DNA from: Chryseobacterium senegalense
GTDB taxonomy: Bacteria; Bacteroidota; Bacteroidia; Flavobacteriales; Weeksellaceae
Assembly (NCBI GenBank): GCA_001403755.1
Contig: CYUH01000015.1
Span: forward strand, 474,589-538,588
Length of the DNA stretch: 64,000 bases
Direction of reading: 5' to 3'
A program made the position numbers and the translations under genes. This document shows positions 8,619 to 17,120 of this stretch, piece by piece (position 1 is the stretch's first letter; each line of letters begins with the position of its first letter). The notes under the pieces are model-generated. The model was given only the letters and a program-made list of their open reading frames with translations. It searched no databases and was not told the origin of the DNA.

Positions 8619-8643
8619 AATAAACTAATTAAATAACCTAACT

Positions 8644-9360
8644 ATGAAAACAACAATGCTTGCACTTTGCATTTCTGCAGGATTATTTTCGCAGAATTCA
8701 AATTTAAACAAAATGAATGTGGTAAAAACTAACGTTACTGCTTACGCATTCCGAAACGTAAATCTCACCTACGAAAGAGTGATCAATAAGACATTTTCTG
8801 TGAATGTCGGCTTTGGAACGATGGGAAAAGGAAGCGTTCCCTTCAGTAAAACTTTTGTGGAAGATACAGAACTTAGTGATGCTGAAATTTCGATGACTAA
8901 CTTCACGATAGAGCCTAGAATCTATCTTGGAGAAGGTTACGGAAAAGGTTTTTATTTTGCTCCGTATTATCGATACAGCTCTTTCAATATTGATCAGGTT
9001 AAAATGGCTGTGGATTTTTCTGATGGCAGTTCAGAGGATTTGCTCATTACAGGAAATGCTACCGGAAATAGTGCCGGGTTGATGTTGGGTGTACAATGGT
9101 TTTTAGGCGCTAAGGAAAATTGGGTGTTGGATTGGTGGATTGTCGGAGCTCATTATGGCAGCGGCAAAGGAGATCTGCGAGGAAATTCACCACGACCATT
9201 AACCGCCGATGAACAAGCTCAGCTGAAACAGCAAATTGAAGATTTGGATATTCCTTTGTTTGAATATACCACAACCACCGATGCGAATGGTGCTAATCTT
9301 AAATTGGATGGTCCGTGGGCAGGGTTACGAGCTGGCCTGTCGATTGGATATAGATTTTAA
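8644..9360 (+). CDS. Outer-membrane beta-barrel protein, DUF3575-like
   Basis: A 238-residue exported barrel. The signal peptide is short (about residues 1-16). VVKTNVTAYAFRNVNLTYERV follows, the characteristic KTN...YE start of DUF3575-type proteins, then alternating strands ending in SIGYRF with a terminal Phe as in many outer-membrane barrels. A variable, acidic extracellular loop sits at about residues 180-220. Function is unknown. It has its own consensus promoter and a terminator that it shares with the convergent menC gene, so it appears to be a single-gene unit. It is related in type, though not obviously in sequence, to the barrel at 4659-5288. Confidence 0.8.
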   Translation: MKTTMLALCISAGLFSQNSNLNKMNVVKTNVTAYAFRNVNLTYERVINKTFSVNVGFGTMGKGSVPFSKTFVEDTELSDAEISMTNFTIEPRIYLGEGYGKGFYFAPYYRYSSFNIDQVKMAVDFSDGSSEDLLITGNATGNSAGLMLGVQWFLGAKENWVLDWWIVGAHYGSGKGDLRGNSPRPLTADEQAQLKQQIEDLDIPLFEYTTTTDANGANLKLDGPWAGLRAGLSIGYRF

Positions 9361-9374
9361 AAAAAATAAAAAAT

Positions 9375-9400
9375 ATGCTTGAATCCTTTGGTTCAAGCAT
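9375..9400. terminator. Bidirectional intrinsic terminator overlapping the end of menC
   Basis: Stem ATGCTTGAA/TTCAAGCAT (9375-9383 with 9392-9400), 8-nt loop, with T-rich tails on both strands. The menC stop codon lies inside one arm. Confidence 0.8.
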
Positions 9401-10400
9401 TTTTTAAAAAAAGTTGATCACCGACTAGCAAATGAGGAGTGGGAAGATTATTGGTGAACAAACCCCCGGTTCCCAGTCCTTGCGGAATTTTGGGATTTTT
9501 GCTGAAAGTATATTGAGCAATTGCACTCAACCCGATATTGCTTTCCAATGCGGAGGTAATCCACCAACCGATTTTGTGACTTTCTGCTAAGGAAATCCAT
9601 TCGTCAGAACCCGAAAATCCACCGATTAATGAAGGTTTTAGGATGATGTATTGCGGTTTTATTTTTTCTAAGAGTTCTCTTTTAGCATCGAAATCAAGAA
9701 TTCCGATTAATTCTTCGTCCAAAGCAATTGGCGTAGGAGTGGTTTCGCAAAGCACTTTCATATCTTCGATATTTCCAGCTTTTATCGGTTGTTCAATCGA
9801 ATGAATTTGCAAATCTTCCAATTCTTGTAAAACGATTTTTGCTTCCTCAAAGCTAAAACCTCCATTAGCATCAACGCGTAATTCCAACTCCTTTTTGGAG
9901 AACTTTTCGCGCAGTTGATTTAGAATTTTCTTCTCGGATTTCCAATTGACTCCAATTTTCAATTTGATGCAGTTGAAACCTTCTTTTAGTTTTTCTTCAA
10001 TTTGCTGTTGCATGAAATCTGCATCTCCCATCCAAATCAATCCGTTGATTTTAATGGAAGATTTTCCGGCAGTAAAATCGCTCGGAAAATATATTCCGCC
10101 TCCGTTTTTGAGGTTAAGCATCGCTTGCTCATATCCAAACCAAATCGATGGAAAATGCAGCAGTTCTTTTTTTAAATCATCTGCATCTTTATTGATGTTC
10201 TCGCAAAGCCAGCGGAGTTTTTCTTCATATTCCGGAACGTCATCATAGCTTAAACCTCTGAAAATTGCGCATTCACCGATTCCTGTTTGGTTATTTTCTG
10301 AGATTTTCAAAAAATAAGTTTCTTTGGTATGCAAAACGCCACGGGAAGTTCCTCCCGGGCGCTTGAAATTAAGGATATATTGATGATATTCTGCGGTCAT
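9393..10400 (-). CDS. menC: o-Succinylbenzoate synthase (enolase superfamily)
   Basis: A 335-residue enzyme that dehydrates SHCHC to o-succinylbenzoate in menaquinone synthesis. It belongs to the muconate-lactonizing/enolase superfamily. The catalytic lysines are in KLKIG (Lys146 and Lys148). Metal ligands are Asp177 (RVDANGG), Glu203 (SIEQP) and Asp228 (ALDEE), and the second catalytic lysine is Lys255 (ILKPS). An N-terminal capping domain of about 120 residues precedes the barrel. A dipeptide epimerase is the main alternative within this fold, but SIEQP and the ILKPS lysine context fit MenC of Bacteroidota. The other men genes are not in the window. It directly abuts fbp (zero-base gap) on the same strand, so both are likely co-transcribed. 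Confidence 0.82.
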   Translation of the reverse strand: MTAEYHQYILNFKRPGGTSRGVLHTKETYFLKISENNQTGIGECAIFRGLSYDDVPEYEEKLRWLCENINKDADDLKKELLHFPSIWFGYEQAMLNLKNGGGIYFPSDFTAGKSSIKINGLIWMGDADFMQQQIEEKLKEGFNCIKLKIGVNWKSEKKILNQLREKFSKKELELRVDANGGFSFEEAKIVLQELEDLQIHSIEQPIKAGNIEDMKVLCETTPTPIALDEELIGILDFDAKRELLEKIKPQYIILKPSLIGGFSGSDEWISLAESHKIGWWITSALESNIGLSAIAQYTFSKNPKIPQGLGTGGLFTNNLPTPHLLVGDQLFLKNA

Positions 10401-11411
10401 TTATTGTGCTTCTTTCATAAATTCTTCAGCTTTTTCCACCATTTTAATGCTTCCGCAGAAAAACGGAACTCTTTGGTGCAATTCCGTAGGTTGAATTTCC
10501 AAGATTCTTCTGAAACCATCACTGCATTTTCCACCTGCTTGCTCTGCCAAAAACGCCATTGGATTACATTCGTATAACAAACGAAGTTTTCCGTTCGGTG
10601 ATTGAGAGGTTGATGGATAAATATAAATTCCGCCTTTTATCATATTTCTATGGAAGTCCGAAACCAAACTTCCGATGTAGCGCGAGGTATAGGGACGATC
10701 GCCTTCTTCACGTTGGCAGTATTTAATATAATTTTTTACTCCTTGTGGAAATTTTATGTAGTTTCCTTCATTGATCGAATAGATTTTTCCTGTTTCTGAA
10801 AATTTCATATTCGGATGAGAAAGATAATAGGTTCCCAAACTCGGATCTAAAGTGAAGCCGTTCACCCCATTTCCGGTCGTATAAACAATCATCGTTGAGG
10901 AGCCATAAACAACATATCCGGCAGCGATTTGGTTGACGCCTTTTTGTAAAAAATCTTCCAGTGTAACCGGTGTTCCGGGTTCTGTAACCCTTCTGTAAAT
11001 CGAAAAAATCGTTCCTACGGATACATTCACATCAATATTAGAAGATCCGTCGAGTGGATCAATCAGTACCACATATTTGCTTAAATGAGCATTTGAACTG
11101 GCGCGAATTTCAATAAAATCATCACTTTCTTCGGAGGCAATTCCGCAAACTACTTCCCGCTGAGAAAGCGCTTCGATAAAGATATCGTTGGCCAAAACGT
11201 CTAATTTCTGTTGTTCTTCTCCCTGGATGTTTTCGTTCCCGGCTTTGCCGATAATATTGGCAATTCCGGCTTTATTTACTTCGCGGTTTACCACTTTCGA
11301 CGCGAGCCGAATCGCACTCAAAAGTCGAGAAAATTCACCCGTTGAATACTGAAAATCTTCCTGTTTATCGATTATAAATTCACCAAGGGTTTGAAAATTT
11401 TGTTCTGACAT
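10401..11411 (-). CDS. fbp: Class I fructose-1,6-bisphosphatase
   Basis: A 336-residue gluconeogenic enzyme hydrolysing fructose 1,6-bisphosphate to fructose 6-phosphate. The metal-binding signature [13 protein letters not shown] is present, as are ASEE upstream of it and the substrate loop near [14 protein letters not shown], which ends in the family's conserved [10 protein letters not shown] start it at the ATG at 11409-11411 ([12 protein letters not shown]). A further 15 upstream codons are open only from a TTG and give an atypical N-terminus. The length then matches the family. menC follows without a gap. Upstream lies the 245-bp divergent region shared with lysC. Confidence 0.93.
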   Translation of the reverse strand: MSEQNFQTLGEFIIDKQEDFQYSTGEFSRLLSAIRLASKVVNREVNKAGIANIIGKAGNENIQGEEQQKLDVLANDIFIEALSQREVVCGIASEESDDFIEIRASSNAHLSKYVVLIDPLDGSSNIDVNVSVGTIFSIYRRVTEPGTPVTLEDFLQKGVNQIAAGYVVYGSSTMIVYTTGNGVNGFTLDPSLGTYYLSHPNMKFSETGKIYSINEGNYIKFPQGVKNYIKYCQREEGDRPYTSRYIGSLVSDFHRNMIKGGIYIYPSTSQSPNGKLRLLYECNPMAFLAEQAGGKCSDGFRRILEIQPTELHQRVPFFCGSIKMVEKAEEFMKEAQ

Positions 11412-11656
11412 GATTTGGTTTTTTGCATTTTTACAAATTTCGGAATTTTCTTTCAATTAAATCTCTTTTAATTGTTTTAAAATAGATGATTTATATTTTC
11501 TTTTTTAAAGCTAATTAAGTGCAAGATTGCTAGTGAGAGATTCCCATTATTGAAGCAAGTTTTTTTTTCTCGCGTTAAATTAATAATTTTGATAAATATT
11601 AATTTTTAATTAATGTAAAAGAATAAGTTATAAGTTATTGATTATTAAATATTTAA

Positions 11657-12895
11657 ATGAAAATTTTTAAGTTTGGTGGAGCATCAGTAAAAGATGCTGA
11701 AGGGGTAAAAAATGTAGCTCTTGTTTTGGAATCGCAAGGTTTCGAGAATTGTATGCTTGTGGTTTCGGCTATGGGAAAAACCACAAATGCTTTGGAAAAA
11801 GTGGTTGAAAACTATTTTGCCAAACAGGATTACCAAACGGAAATTGAGATAGTAAAACAATTGCATTTGGAAATTTCGAATGGACTATTTAAGGAAAATC
11901 ATCCCGTATTTGCAGAAATTTCTTTATTTTTTGATGATATTGAATCTTTCTTAAGAAGGAATAAATCTCCGAACTACAATTTTGTTTACGATCAAGTGGT
12001 AAGCTGCGGCGAAATGATTTCTTCAAAAATTTTAAGTGAATATTTGAATGATATTCAGTTCAAAAATACGTGGCTCGATGCCCGTGATTATTTAAAGACC
12101 GACAGCAATTATCGGGAAGGAAATATCAATTGGGAAGAAACTCAAAAGAATATTTCGGCACTTAATCTTAATCAATCTTATGTTACCCAAGGTTTTATCG
12201 GGTCGGAAGCCAATAATTTCACAGTAACATTAGGTAGAGAAGGTTCCGATTATTCTGCTGCGATTTTGGCGTATTGCCTGAATGCTGAAGCGATGACGAT
12301 CTGGAAAGATGTTCCAGGCGTGATGACGGGTGATCCACGAAAGTTTGATAACGTCAATCTTTTATCGAATATTTCTTACGAAGAAGCGATAGAAATGGCT
12401 TATTACGGAGCATCGGTCATTCACCCGAAAACCCTTCAACCACTGAAACAAAAAAATATTCCATTTTATGTAAAATCATTCCTGGAGCCCAAAAGACCAG
12501 GGACCAAGGTTGGAAATGCATCCGAAAACCAGCAGGAAGAATCGTACATTTTAAAGGAAAATCAACAATTAATGCGCATTGCGACACGAGATTTTTCATT
12601 TATTGCGGAAGAACATTTAAGCCATATTTTTGCGAAATTGGCTCAATATAAAATCAAAATTTCATTGATGCAGAATTCTGCGATTTCACTGGCGCTTTGC
12701 CTGGAAGACAAGTATGGGAATATCGATGAGCTGAACCGGGAATTACAAACAGTTTTCAGCACCGAACTCATAAAAAACGTTTCATTATTTACCGTAAGGA
12801 ATGCGAAATTAGAAGATTTGAATAAATTTTATGAGAACAGAAATATTTTACTAGAACAAATTTCCAAAAAAACAATACAAGTTGTATTTAACTAA
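11657..12895 (+). CDS. lysC: Aspartate kinase
   Basis: A 412-residue monofunctional aspartokinase, first step of the lysine/threonine/methionine pathway. The N-terminal kinase domain shows KFGGASVKD (residues 5-13), VVSAMGKTT, and the aspartate-binding segment TLGREGSDYSAA. The C-terminal 120 residues form the regulatory ACT region, which is somewhat shortened and divergent; feedback by lysine or threonine cannot be predicted. No homoserine dehydrogenase domain is fused. The upstream 245 bp are very AT-rich and hold a 9-bp dyad that I do not rate highly. The gene is followed after 6 nt by the acyltransferase gene, so they may share a transcript. Confidence 0.9.
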   Translation: MKIFKFGGASVKDAEGVKNVALVLESQGFENCMLVVSAMGKTTNALEKVVENYFAKQDYQTEIEIVKQLHLEISNGLFKENHPVFAEISLFFDDIESFLRRNKSPNYNFVYDQVVSCGEMISSKILSEYLNDIQFKNTWLDARDYLKTDSNYREGNINWEETQKNISALNLNQSYVTQGFIGSEANNFTVTLGREGSDYSAAILAYCLNAEAMTIWKDVPGVMTGDPRKFDNVNLLSNISYEEAIEMAYYGASVIHPKTLQPLKQKNIPFYVKSFLEPKRPGTKVGNASENQQEESYILKENQQLMRIATRDFSFIAEEHLSHIFAKLAQYKIKISLMQNSAISLALCLEDKYGNIDELNRELQTVFSTELIKNVSLFTVRNAKLEDLNKFYENRNILLEQISKKTIQVVFN

Positions 12896-12901
12896 TAACT
12901 A

Positions 12902-14740
12902 ATGAGCCTTATTTCAAAAGATGACCTAATTAAAGTGTCCGGCCTGAGCCGCATAGGATTTTTGAAAAATCCAGTTGCATCGGCATTGATGTCCATCACT
13001 AAAATTAATGAAGTCAACAAATTATATGATATTTTAAAAGACAAAACCGGAAAAGATTTTTTCGATTCGTTTGTTCGGGAAAGAGATTTAAAATACATCG
13101 TTTTCGAAGAAGATCTTGCCAAAATTCCGAAAACCGGACCTTTTATTTTAGTATCCAACCATCCGCTGGGAGCCATTGATGGGATTTTAATGACGAAAAT
13201 CCTGAGCGAGATCCGTCCGGATTTTAAGGTGATGGGAAATTTTCTCCTTGAAAAAATAAAACCCATGGAACCTTTTGTGATTTCTGTAAATCCTTTTGAA
13301 AACCGAAAAGAGGTTCGAAACAGCGCTTCTGGAATGCGGGAAACTTTGAAACATCTAGAAAACGGAGGGTGTGTAGGGATTTTTCCGGCAGGCGAAGTTT
13401 CAAATAAAAACAACGAATTTGGAGAAATCCACGATAAACCGTGGGAAAAACCGGCATTGAAATTAATAAAAATGGCGAAAGTTCCTGTTGTTCCGATGTA
13501 TTTTCATGCGAAAAACAGTCGCTTGTTTTATCAGGTTTCTAAAATTCACCCAGAATTGCAAACATTGATGCTTCCTGCAGAAATGATGAATAAGAGAGAA
13601 AAACCGATCCGAATAAGAATCGGGAAACCAATCTCGGTAAAAGTGCTTGAAGATCACGATTCTGTGGAAGAAATGGGAGAGTTTTTGCGGAACAAAATTT
13701 ACATGCTAAAATCCTATTATGAAAAAAGAAAATCGATCGCGGAACAACTGAAATTACCCAATCTGAAGCTCAATTTTCCTTTATTAAAAGAAGAAAACGT
13801 AGTTCAGAATATCATCGATGAAACTCCACAAGAAGATTTGATAAAAGATATAGATTCGCTTTACAAGAAGGATAAAATGCTGTTCCGCAATGGGAACTAT
13901 GAAGTGTTTTTTGCAAGTTATTCGGAGATTCCTTTCATCATGCGCGAAATTGGTAGACAGCGCGAGCTTACCTTCCGGAAAATAGGCGAAGGAAGCAATT
14001 TGCCTTTCGATTTGGATCATTATGATGAGCATTACCATCACCTTTTTCTTTGGGACAATGCAGCACAGCGCTTGGTCGGAGCTTACCGAATGGCGTTGGG
14101 AAGCGAAGTGATGAAAAAATATGGTATCGATGGGTTTTACACCAGTTCTTTATTTGAATTTGATCCGGAATTAAGGCCTTTTTTCCGAAAAGTAATTGAA
14201 ATGGGAAGAGCGTATATTTCGTCGGAATATCAGCAGAAACCGTTGCCGCTTTTCCTTTTGTGGAGAGGAATTGTACATGTGTGCTTAAGAAATCCGGAAC
14301 ATAAGTTTTTAATGGGAGGAGTGAGTATTTCCGATAAATTTTCAGAATTCTCAAAATCGCTCATGATCGAATTTATGAGGTCGCATTACTATGATTCTGC
14401 CGTTGCGCAATACATTCATCCCAAAAAAGAATTCAAAGTAAAACTTAAAGATCGGGACAAACATTTATTTTTTGATGAAGTAGAATCGGATTTGAACAAA
14501 CTTGATAAGATTATCGATGATTTGGAGCCGGAGATGCGTTTGCCAGTTTTAATTAAAAAATACATCAAACAAAATGCAAAAGTAATCTCTTTCAATGTGG
14601 ATCCTAGTTTTAATGATGCCATTGATGGATTGATGTACATCCGAATTAGTGAGCTTCCGGAGAGTACAATTAAGCCAGTCTTGGAGGAAATGAGTGAGCA
14701 AATACAAAAAGAAGAAAATAATTCTACTGAGAATCAGTAA
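12902..14740 (+). CDS. olsF: Two-domain acyltransferase, OlsF-like (amino-lipid synthesis)
   Basis: A 612-residue fusion. The N-terminal half is a PlsC-type acyltransferase: NHPLGAIDG gives a His87-x5-Asp93 catalytic pair, and FPAGEVS (160-166) is the substrate motif. The C-terminal half (about 330-560) is a GNAT-like domain of the OlsB/hemolysin type with GAYRMALG and EMGRAYI. Family knowledge: in OlsF enzymes the C-terminal domain N-acylates ornithine and the N-terminal domain adds the second, O-linked fatty acid, giving ornithine lipids; Flavobacterium has a characterised homologue. Glycine or serine lipids are possible alternatives in Bacteroidota. It starts 6 nt after lysC. The substrate is inferred, not seen. 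Confidence 0.75.
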   Translation: MSLISKDDLIKVSGLSRIGFLKNPVASALMSITKINEVNKLYDILKDKTGKDFFDSFVRERDLKYIVFEEDLAKIPKTGPFILVSNHPLGAIDGILMTKILSEIRPDFKVMGNFLLEKIKPMEPFVISVNPFENRKEVRNSASGMRETLKHLENGGCVGIFPAGEVSNKNNEFGEIHDKPWEKPALKLIKMAKVPVVPMYFHAKNSRLFYQVSKIHPELQTLMLPAEMMNKREKPIRIRIGKPISVKVLEDHDSVEEMGEFLRNKIYMLKSYYEKRKSIAEQLKLPNLKLNFPLLKEENVVQNIIDETPQEDLIKDIDSLYKKDKMLFRNGNYEVFFASYSEIPFIMREIGRQRELTFRKIGEGSNLPFDLDHYDEHYHHLFLWDNAAQRLVGAYRMALGSEVMKKYGIDGFYTSSLFEFDPELRPFFRKVIEMGRAYISSEYQQKPLPLFLLWRGIVHVCLRNPEHKFLMGGVSISDKFSEFSKSLMIEFMRSHYYDSAVAQYIHPKKEFKVKLKDRDKHLFFDEVESDLNKLDKIIDDLEPEMRLPVLIKKYIKQNAKVISFNVDPSFNDAIDGLMYIRISELPESTIKPVLEEMSEQIQKEENNSTENQ

Positions 14741-14775
14741 ATTTCGTTTTTCTTGAAAAAATTTTCACAAAATCA

Positions 14776-14807
14776 TTTGCATCGTAAGGTAAAAGGTTAT
14801 ACTTTTG
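14776..14807 (+). promoter_or_regulatory. Promoter of tRNA-Phe
   Basis: TTTG (14776-14779), 20 nt, TACTTTTG (14800-14807): a full consensus match. The mature tRNA begins 19 nt further on. Confidence 0.75.
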
Positions 14808-14826
14808 CACCACTCAATAACGAAAC

Positions 14827-14899
14827 GGTTTCTTAGCTCAGTTGGTAGAGCAATGGATTGAAAATCCATGTGTCCCTGGTTCGATTCCTGGAGAAACCA
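14827..14899 (+). tRNA. tRNA-Phe (anticodon GAA)
   Basis: A 73-nt cloverleaf. The 7-bp acceptor GGTTTCT pairs with AGAAACC. The D arm is GCTC...GAGC, the anticodon stem ATGGA/TCCAT encloses the loop TTGAAAA with anticodon GAA, and the T arm CCTGG/CCTGG has loop TTCGATT. The discriminator is A; the terminal CCA is not encoded. It has its own promoter and terminator. Confidence 0.97.
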
Positions 14900-14915
14900 C
14901 AAAAAATTGATATTC

Positions 14916-14945
14916 AACCACTTACAGAAATGTAGGTGGTTTTTT
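14916..14945 (+). terminator. Intrinsic terminator of tRNA-Phe
   Basis: An 11-bp stem (14916-14926 with 14931-14941, one G-U pair) closed by a GAAA loop and followed by a T run. Confidence 0.85.
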
Positions 14946-15011
14946 ATTTCTCAATATTTCATTTTTAGGAAAGATTAATAGCCTTAAAAAATAAACATGA
15001 ATTAAATCACA

Positions 15012-15045
15012 TTTAAATAAAAGAGTTTTTTGTCTTTTATTTAAA
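15012..15045 (+). promoter_or_regulatory. Perfect 13-bp inverted repeat, candidate operator of the Rrf2 regulator
   Basis: Arms TTTAAATAAAAGA (15012-15024) and TCTTTTATTTAAA (15033-15045) are exact reverse complements with an 8-nt spacer. The -33 box (15029-15032) lies in the spacer, so a bound dimer would block the promoter. A half-site AATAAAAGA recurs at 15541-15549, before the nirK operon. Autoregulation is inferred from position. Confidence 0.5.
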
Positions 15046-15062
15046 AAATAATTTTACATTTG
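15029..15062 (+). promoter_or_regulatory. Promoter of the Rrf2 regulator gene
   Basis: TTTG (15029-15032), 22 nt, TACATTTG (15055-15062). The ATG lies 21 nt after the -7 box. Confidence 0.65.
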
Positions 15063-15082
15063 TATCAGAAAAAGAAAGAGAT

Positions 15083-15514
15083 ATGTTTTCTAAAACTTGC
15101 GAATATGCTTTAAGAGCTTTGATTTATATCACCCAACAAACAAAAGATGGGGGAAAGATAGGAATCAAAGACATTGCAGTGGGAATTGATTCTCCTGAAT
15201 ATTTTATCGCTAAAATATTACAAGATCTTAGTCGCAAAGGTTTTGTGCAATCAGCAAAAGGACCAACCGGTGGATTTTATTTAGATGAAACCAGCCTTAA
15301 TCGTTCTTTGGCAGAAATCGTAAAGGAAATGGATGGTGACAAAATTTTCACGGGTTGTGCTTTAGGGCTGAAAGAATGCTCAGAAACCCATCCGTGTCCC
15401 GTTCACCATGAATTTAAAAGTATCAGAAATAACTTGTATAGGATGTTGCAGAATAATAAAGTAGGGGATTTTGTGGATAGATTAGATGCTCATGAAGCTT
15501 TTTTAAAAAAATAA
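15083..15514 (+). CDS. Rrf2-family Fe-S transcriptional regulator (NsrR/IscR-like)
   Basis: A 143-residue winged-helix regulator. The N-terminus MFSKTCEYALRAL is the family hallmark. KGPTGGF marks the wing. Three cysteines, Cys92, Cys99 and Cys105 (CALGLKECSETHPC), are spaced like the cluster ligands of NsrR and IscR, so an NO- or iron-sensitive Fe-S cluster is likely. It sits 58 nt upstream of a nitrite/NO reductase operon. In known systems NsrR represses NO-detoxification genes until NO destroys its cluster, so the same role is inferred here. Its own promoter contains a perfect dyad. IscR-type control of Fe-S assembly is a less likely alternative because no isc/suf genes are nearby. Confidence 0.85.
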   Translation: MFSKTCEYALRALIYITQQTKDGGKIGIKDIAVGIDSPEYFIAKILQDLSRKGFVQSAKGPTGGFYLDETSLNRSLAEIVKEMDGDKIFTGCALGLKECSETHPCPVHHEFKSIRNNLYRMLQNNKVGDFVDRLDAHEAFLKK

Positions 15515-15572
15515 ATCAAAGAATTCTATTTTTATATTCTAATAAAAGATAAAAAGGTATTAATATATTAAA

Positions 15573-16016
15573 ATGAAATATCAAATTAAATATCCATTGG
15601 TTTTCGCTATCAGTTTTTTCTGGTTCGGATTACTATTAGCGATTAGTTTCATAGAAACACCAATGAAATTTCAGGTTCCCGGCATCACATTGCCCGTTGC
15701 TTTGCAATTAGGAAAAACAATGTTCAGGATTTCCACTATTATTCAAATGGTTTTGATGGTTTTGGTCTTTTTGAATTTATTCTTAGATCAATCGAAACTC
15801 ACTAAAACTATTTTATTTACAAGTATTTTGCTCGCTTTGATTTTGATTTTAGAGAAATTTTGGATGTTGCCAATTTTGGATGAAAGAGCAAACATTTTAG
15901 CATTAGGAAAAGGACTTCCACCAACTCCGCTGCACAACTATTTTATCTACGCAGAATCTTTTAAAGCCATTTTGCTCCTTTTATTAGGTTTTTCACAACT
16001 AAAGAAAATTTTATAA
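15573..16016 (+). CDS. Four-helix membrane protein leading the nirK operon, unknown function
   Basis: A 147-residue integral membrane protein with about four predicted helices (about residues 8-27, 50-68, 76-94, 126-143). Conserved-looking polar residues sit at helix ends: Glu in FIETPMKF, Glu/Asp in [13 protein letters not shown], and His/Glu in LHNYFIYAE. The His and acidic residues could bind heme or copper, but I do not recognise a family. It is the first gene of the denitrification cluster, with nirK 11 nt downstream, so a role in nitrite/NO metabolism, metal delivery or quinol contact is inferred from context only. The 58-nt upstream gap has no good -7 box; transcription could read in from the regulator gene. 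Confidence 0.7.
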   Translation: MKYQIKYPLVFAISFFWFGLLLAISFIETPMKFQVPGITLPVALQLGKTMFRISTIIQMVLMVLVFLNLFLDQSKLTKTILFTSILLALILILEKFWMLPILDERANILALGKGLPPTPLHNYFIYAESFKAILLLLLGFSQLKKIL

Positions 16017-16027
16017 ATACCCATACT

Positions 16028-17062
16028 ATGAAAAAGTATTTTTTAACCCTCGCTACTTTGCTTACAGTTATTACTTTAAATTCATGTAAGAAAAGTTCAA
16101 CAGAGTCTAATTCTGCCGATACCGAAAAAATTTCAGTTTCTGGCAATGCGGAAGAAATTAAACTTACCTCGCCACCATTTGTACCAGCAGCAATTGGGGA
16201 TAGAGCCGCCAAAAAAGTAATCGTCCGTTTGGAAACAATAGAAAAAACCGGCGAATTGGCAGATGGAACACAATATCACTTCTGGACTTTCGGAGGTTCT
16301 GTTCCGGGAAGTTTTATTCGCGCAAGAGTGGGCGATGAAGTTGAATTCCATTTAAAAAACAACGAAAATTCAACGTTCCCACATAATATTGATCTTCATG
16401 CAGTAAATGGTCCTGGAGGTGGAGCAGAAGCTACTTTCGTAGCACCAGGAAAAGAAGCCGTTTTCAATTTCAAAGCTTTAAATCCTGGTTTATATGTTTA
16501 CCATTGTGCTACAGCGCCGGTTGGAATGCATATCGCCAACGGAATGTATGGGTTAATTTTAATTGAACCGGAAGGCGGATTACCAAAAGTAGACAAAGAA
16601 TTCTACATCATGCAAGGCGATTTCTATACTAAAGGAAAATTTGGAGACAAAGGAATGCAGGAATTTGATATGGATAAAGCCATTGCTGAAAATCCGGAAT
16701 ATGTAGTATTCAACGGGAAAACAGGATCTTTATTAGGTGAAGGCGAACTTCAGGCTAAAGTTGGTGAAACCGTTCGTTTCTTTGTTGGAAATGGTGGACC
16801 AAACCTTACTTCTTCATTCCACGTAATTGGTGAGATTTTCGATAGAGTTTATATTGAAGGCGGAAGCACAATCAATGAAAATGTGCAAACCACTGTAATT
16901 CCTCCTGGAGGAGCTGCGATTGTAGAGTTTAAAGCGACTGTTCCGGGAGAATATGTCATCGTAGATCATGCTATTTTCCGAGCATTCAACAAAGGAGCTT
17001 TGGGTAAAATAAAAATTACAGGAGCCGATAATCCGAAAGTTTACAAATCGAATAAGCAATAA
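16028..17062 (+). CDS. nirK: Copper-containing nitrite reductase, lipoprotein form
   Basis: A 344-residue two-cupredoxin enzyme reducing nitrite to NO. A lipoprotein signal with lipobox LNSC (Cys20) suggests membrane anchoring in the periplasm. All ligands can be assigned: type 1 copper His119, Cys160, His168 and Met173; type 2 copper His124, His159 and His314; catalytic Asp122 and His265 (motifs [31 protein letters not shown]). It has no fused cytochrome or extra cupredoxin domain, so electrons must come from a separate donor, probably the cytochrome c encoded three genes on. It is the second gene of the operon. Confidence 0.95.
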   Translation: MKKYFLTLATLLTVITLNSCKKSSTESNSADTEKISVSGNAEEIKLTSPPFVPAAIGDRAAKKVIVRLETIEKTGELADGTQYHFWTFGGSVPGSFIRARVGDEVEFHLKNNENSTFPHNIDLHAVNGPGGGAEATFVAPGKEAVFNFKALNPGLYVYHCATAPVGMHIANGMYGLILIEPEGGLPKVDKEFYIMQGDFYTKGKFGDKGMQEFDMDKAIAENPEYVVFNGKTGSLLGEGELQAKVGETVRFFVGNGGPNLTSSFHVIGEIFDRVYIEGGSTINENVQTTVIPPGGAAIVEFKATVPGEYVIVDHAIFRAFNKGALGKIKITGADNPKVYKSNKQ

Positions 17063-17120
17063 ATCCATAGTTTTTTTAATGTTTTTGGTTCTGCTTGGGG
17101 ATTTTAATTCTATTTTAAAA

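Noticed and set aside
11577..11605. 9-bp dyad AAATTAATA/TATTAATTT upstream of lysC
   Set aside because: Only A and T, in a region that is nearly all A and T, with an 11-nt spacer; too likely by chance to call an operator.
12892..13413. A 173-codon frame antisense to the OlsF-like gene
   Set aside because: Entirely within a well-supported gene on the other strand, basic and low-complexity; a shadow frame.
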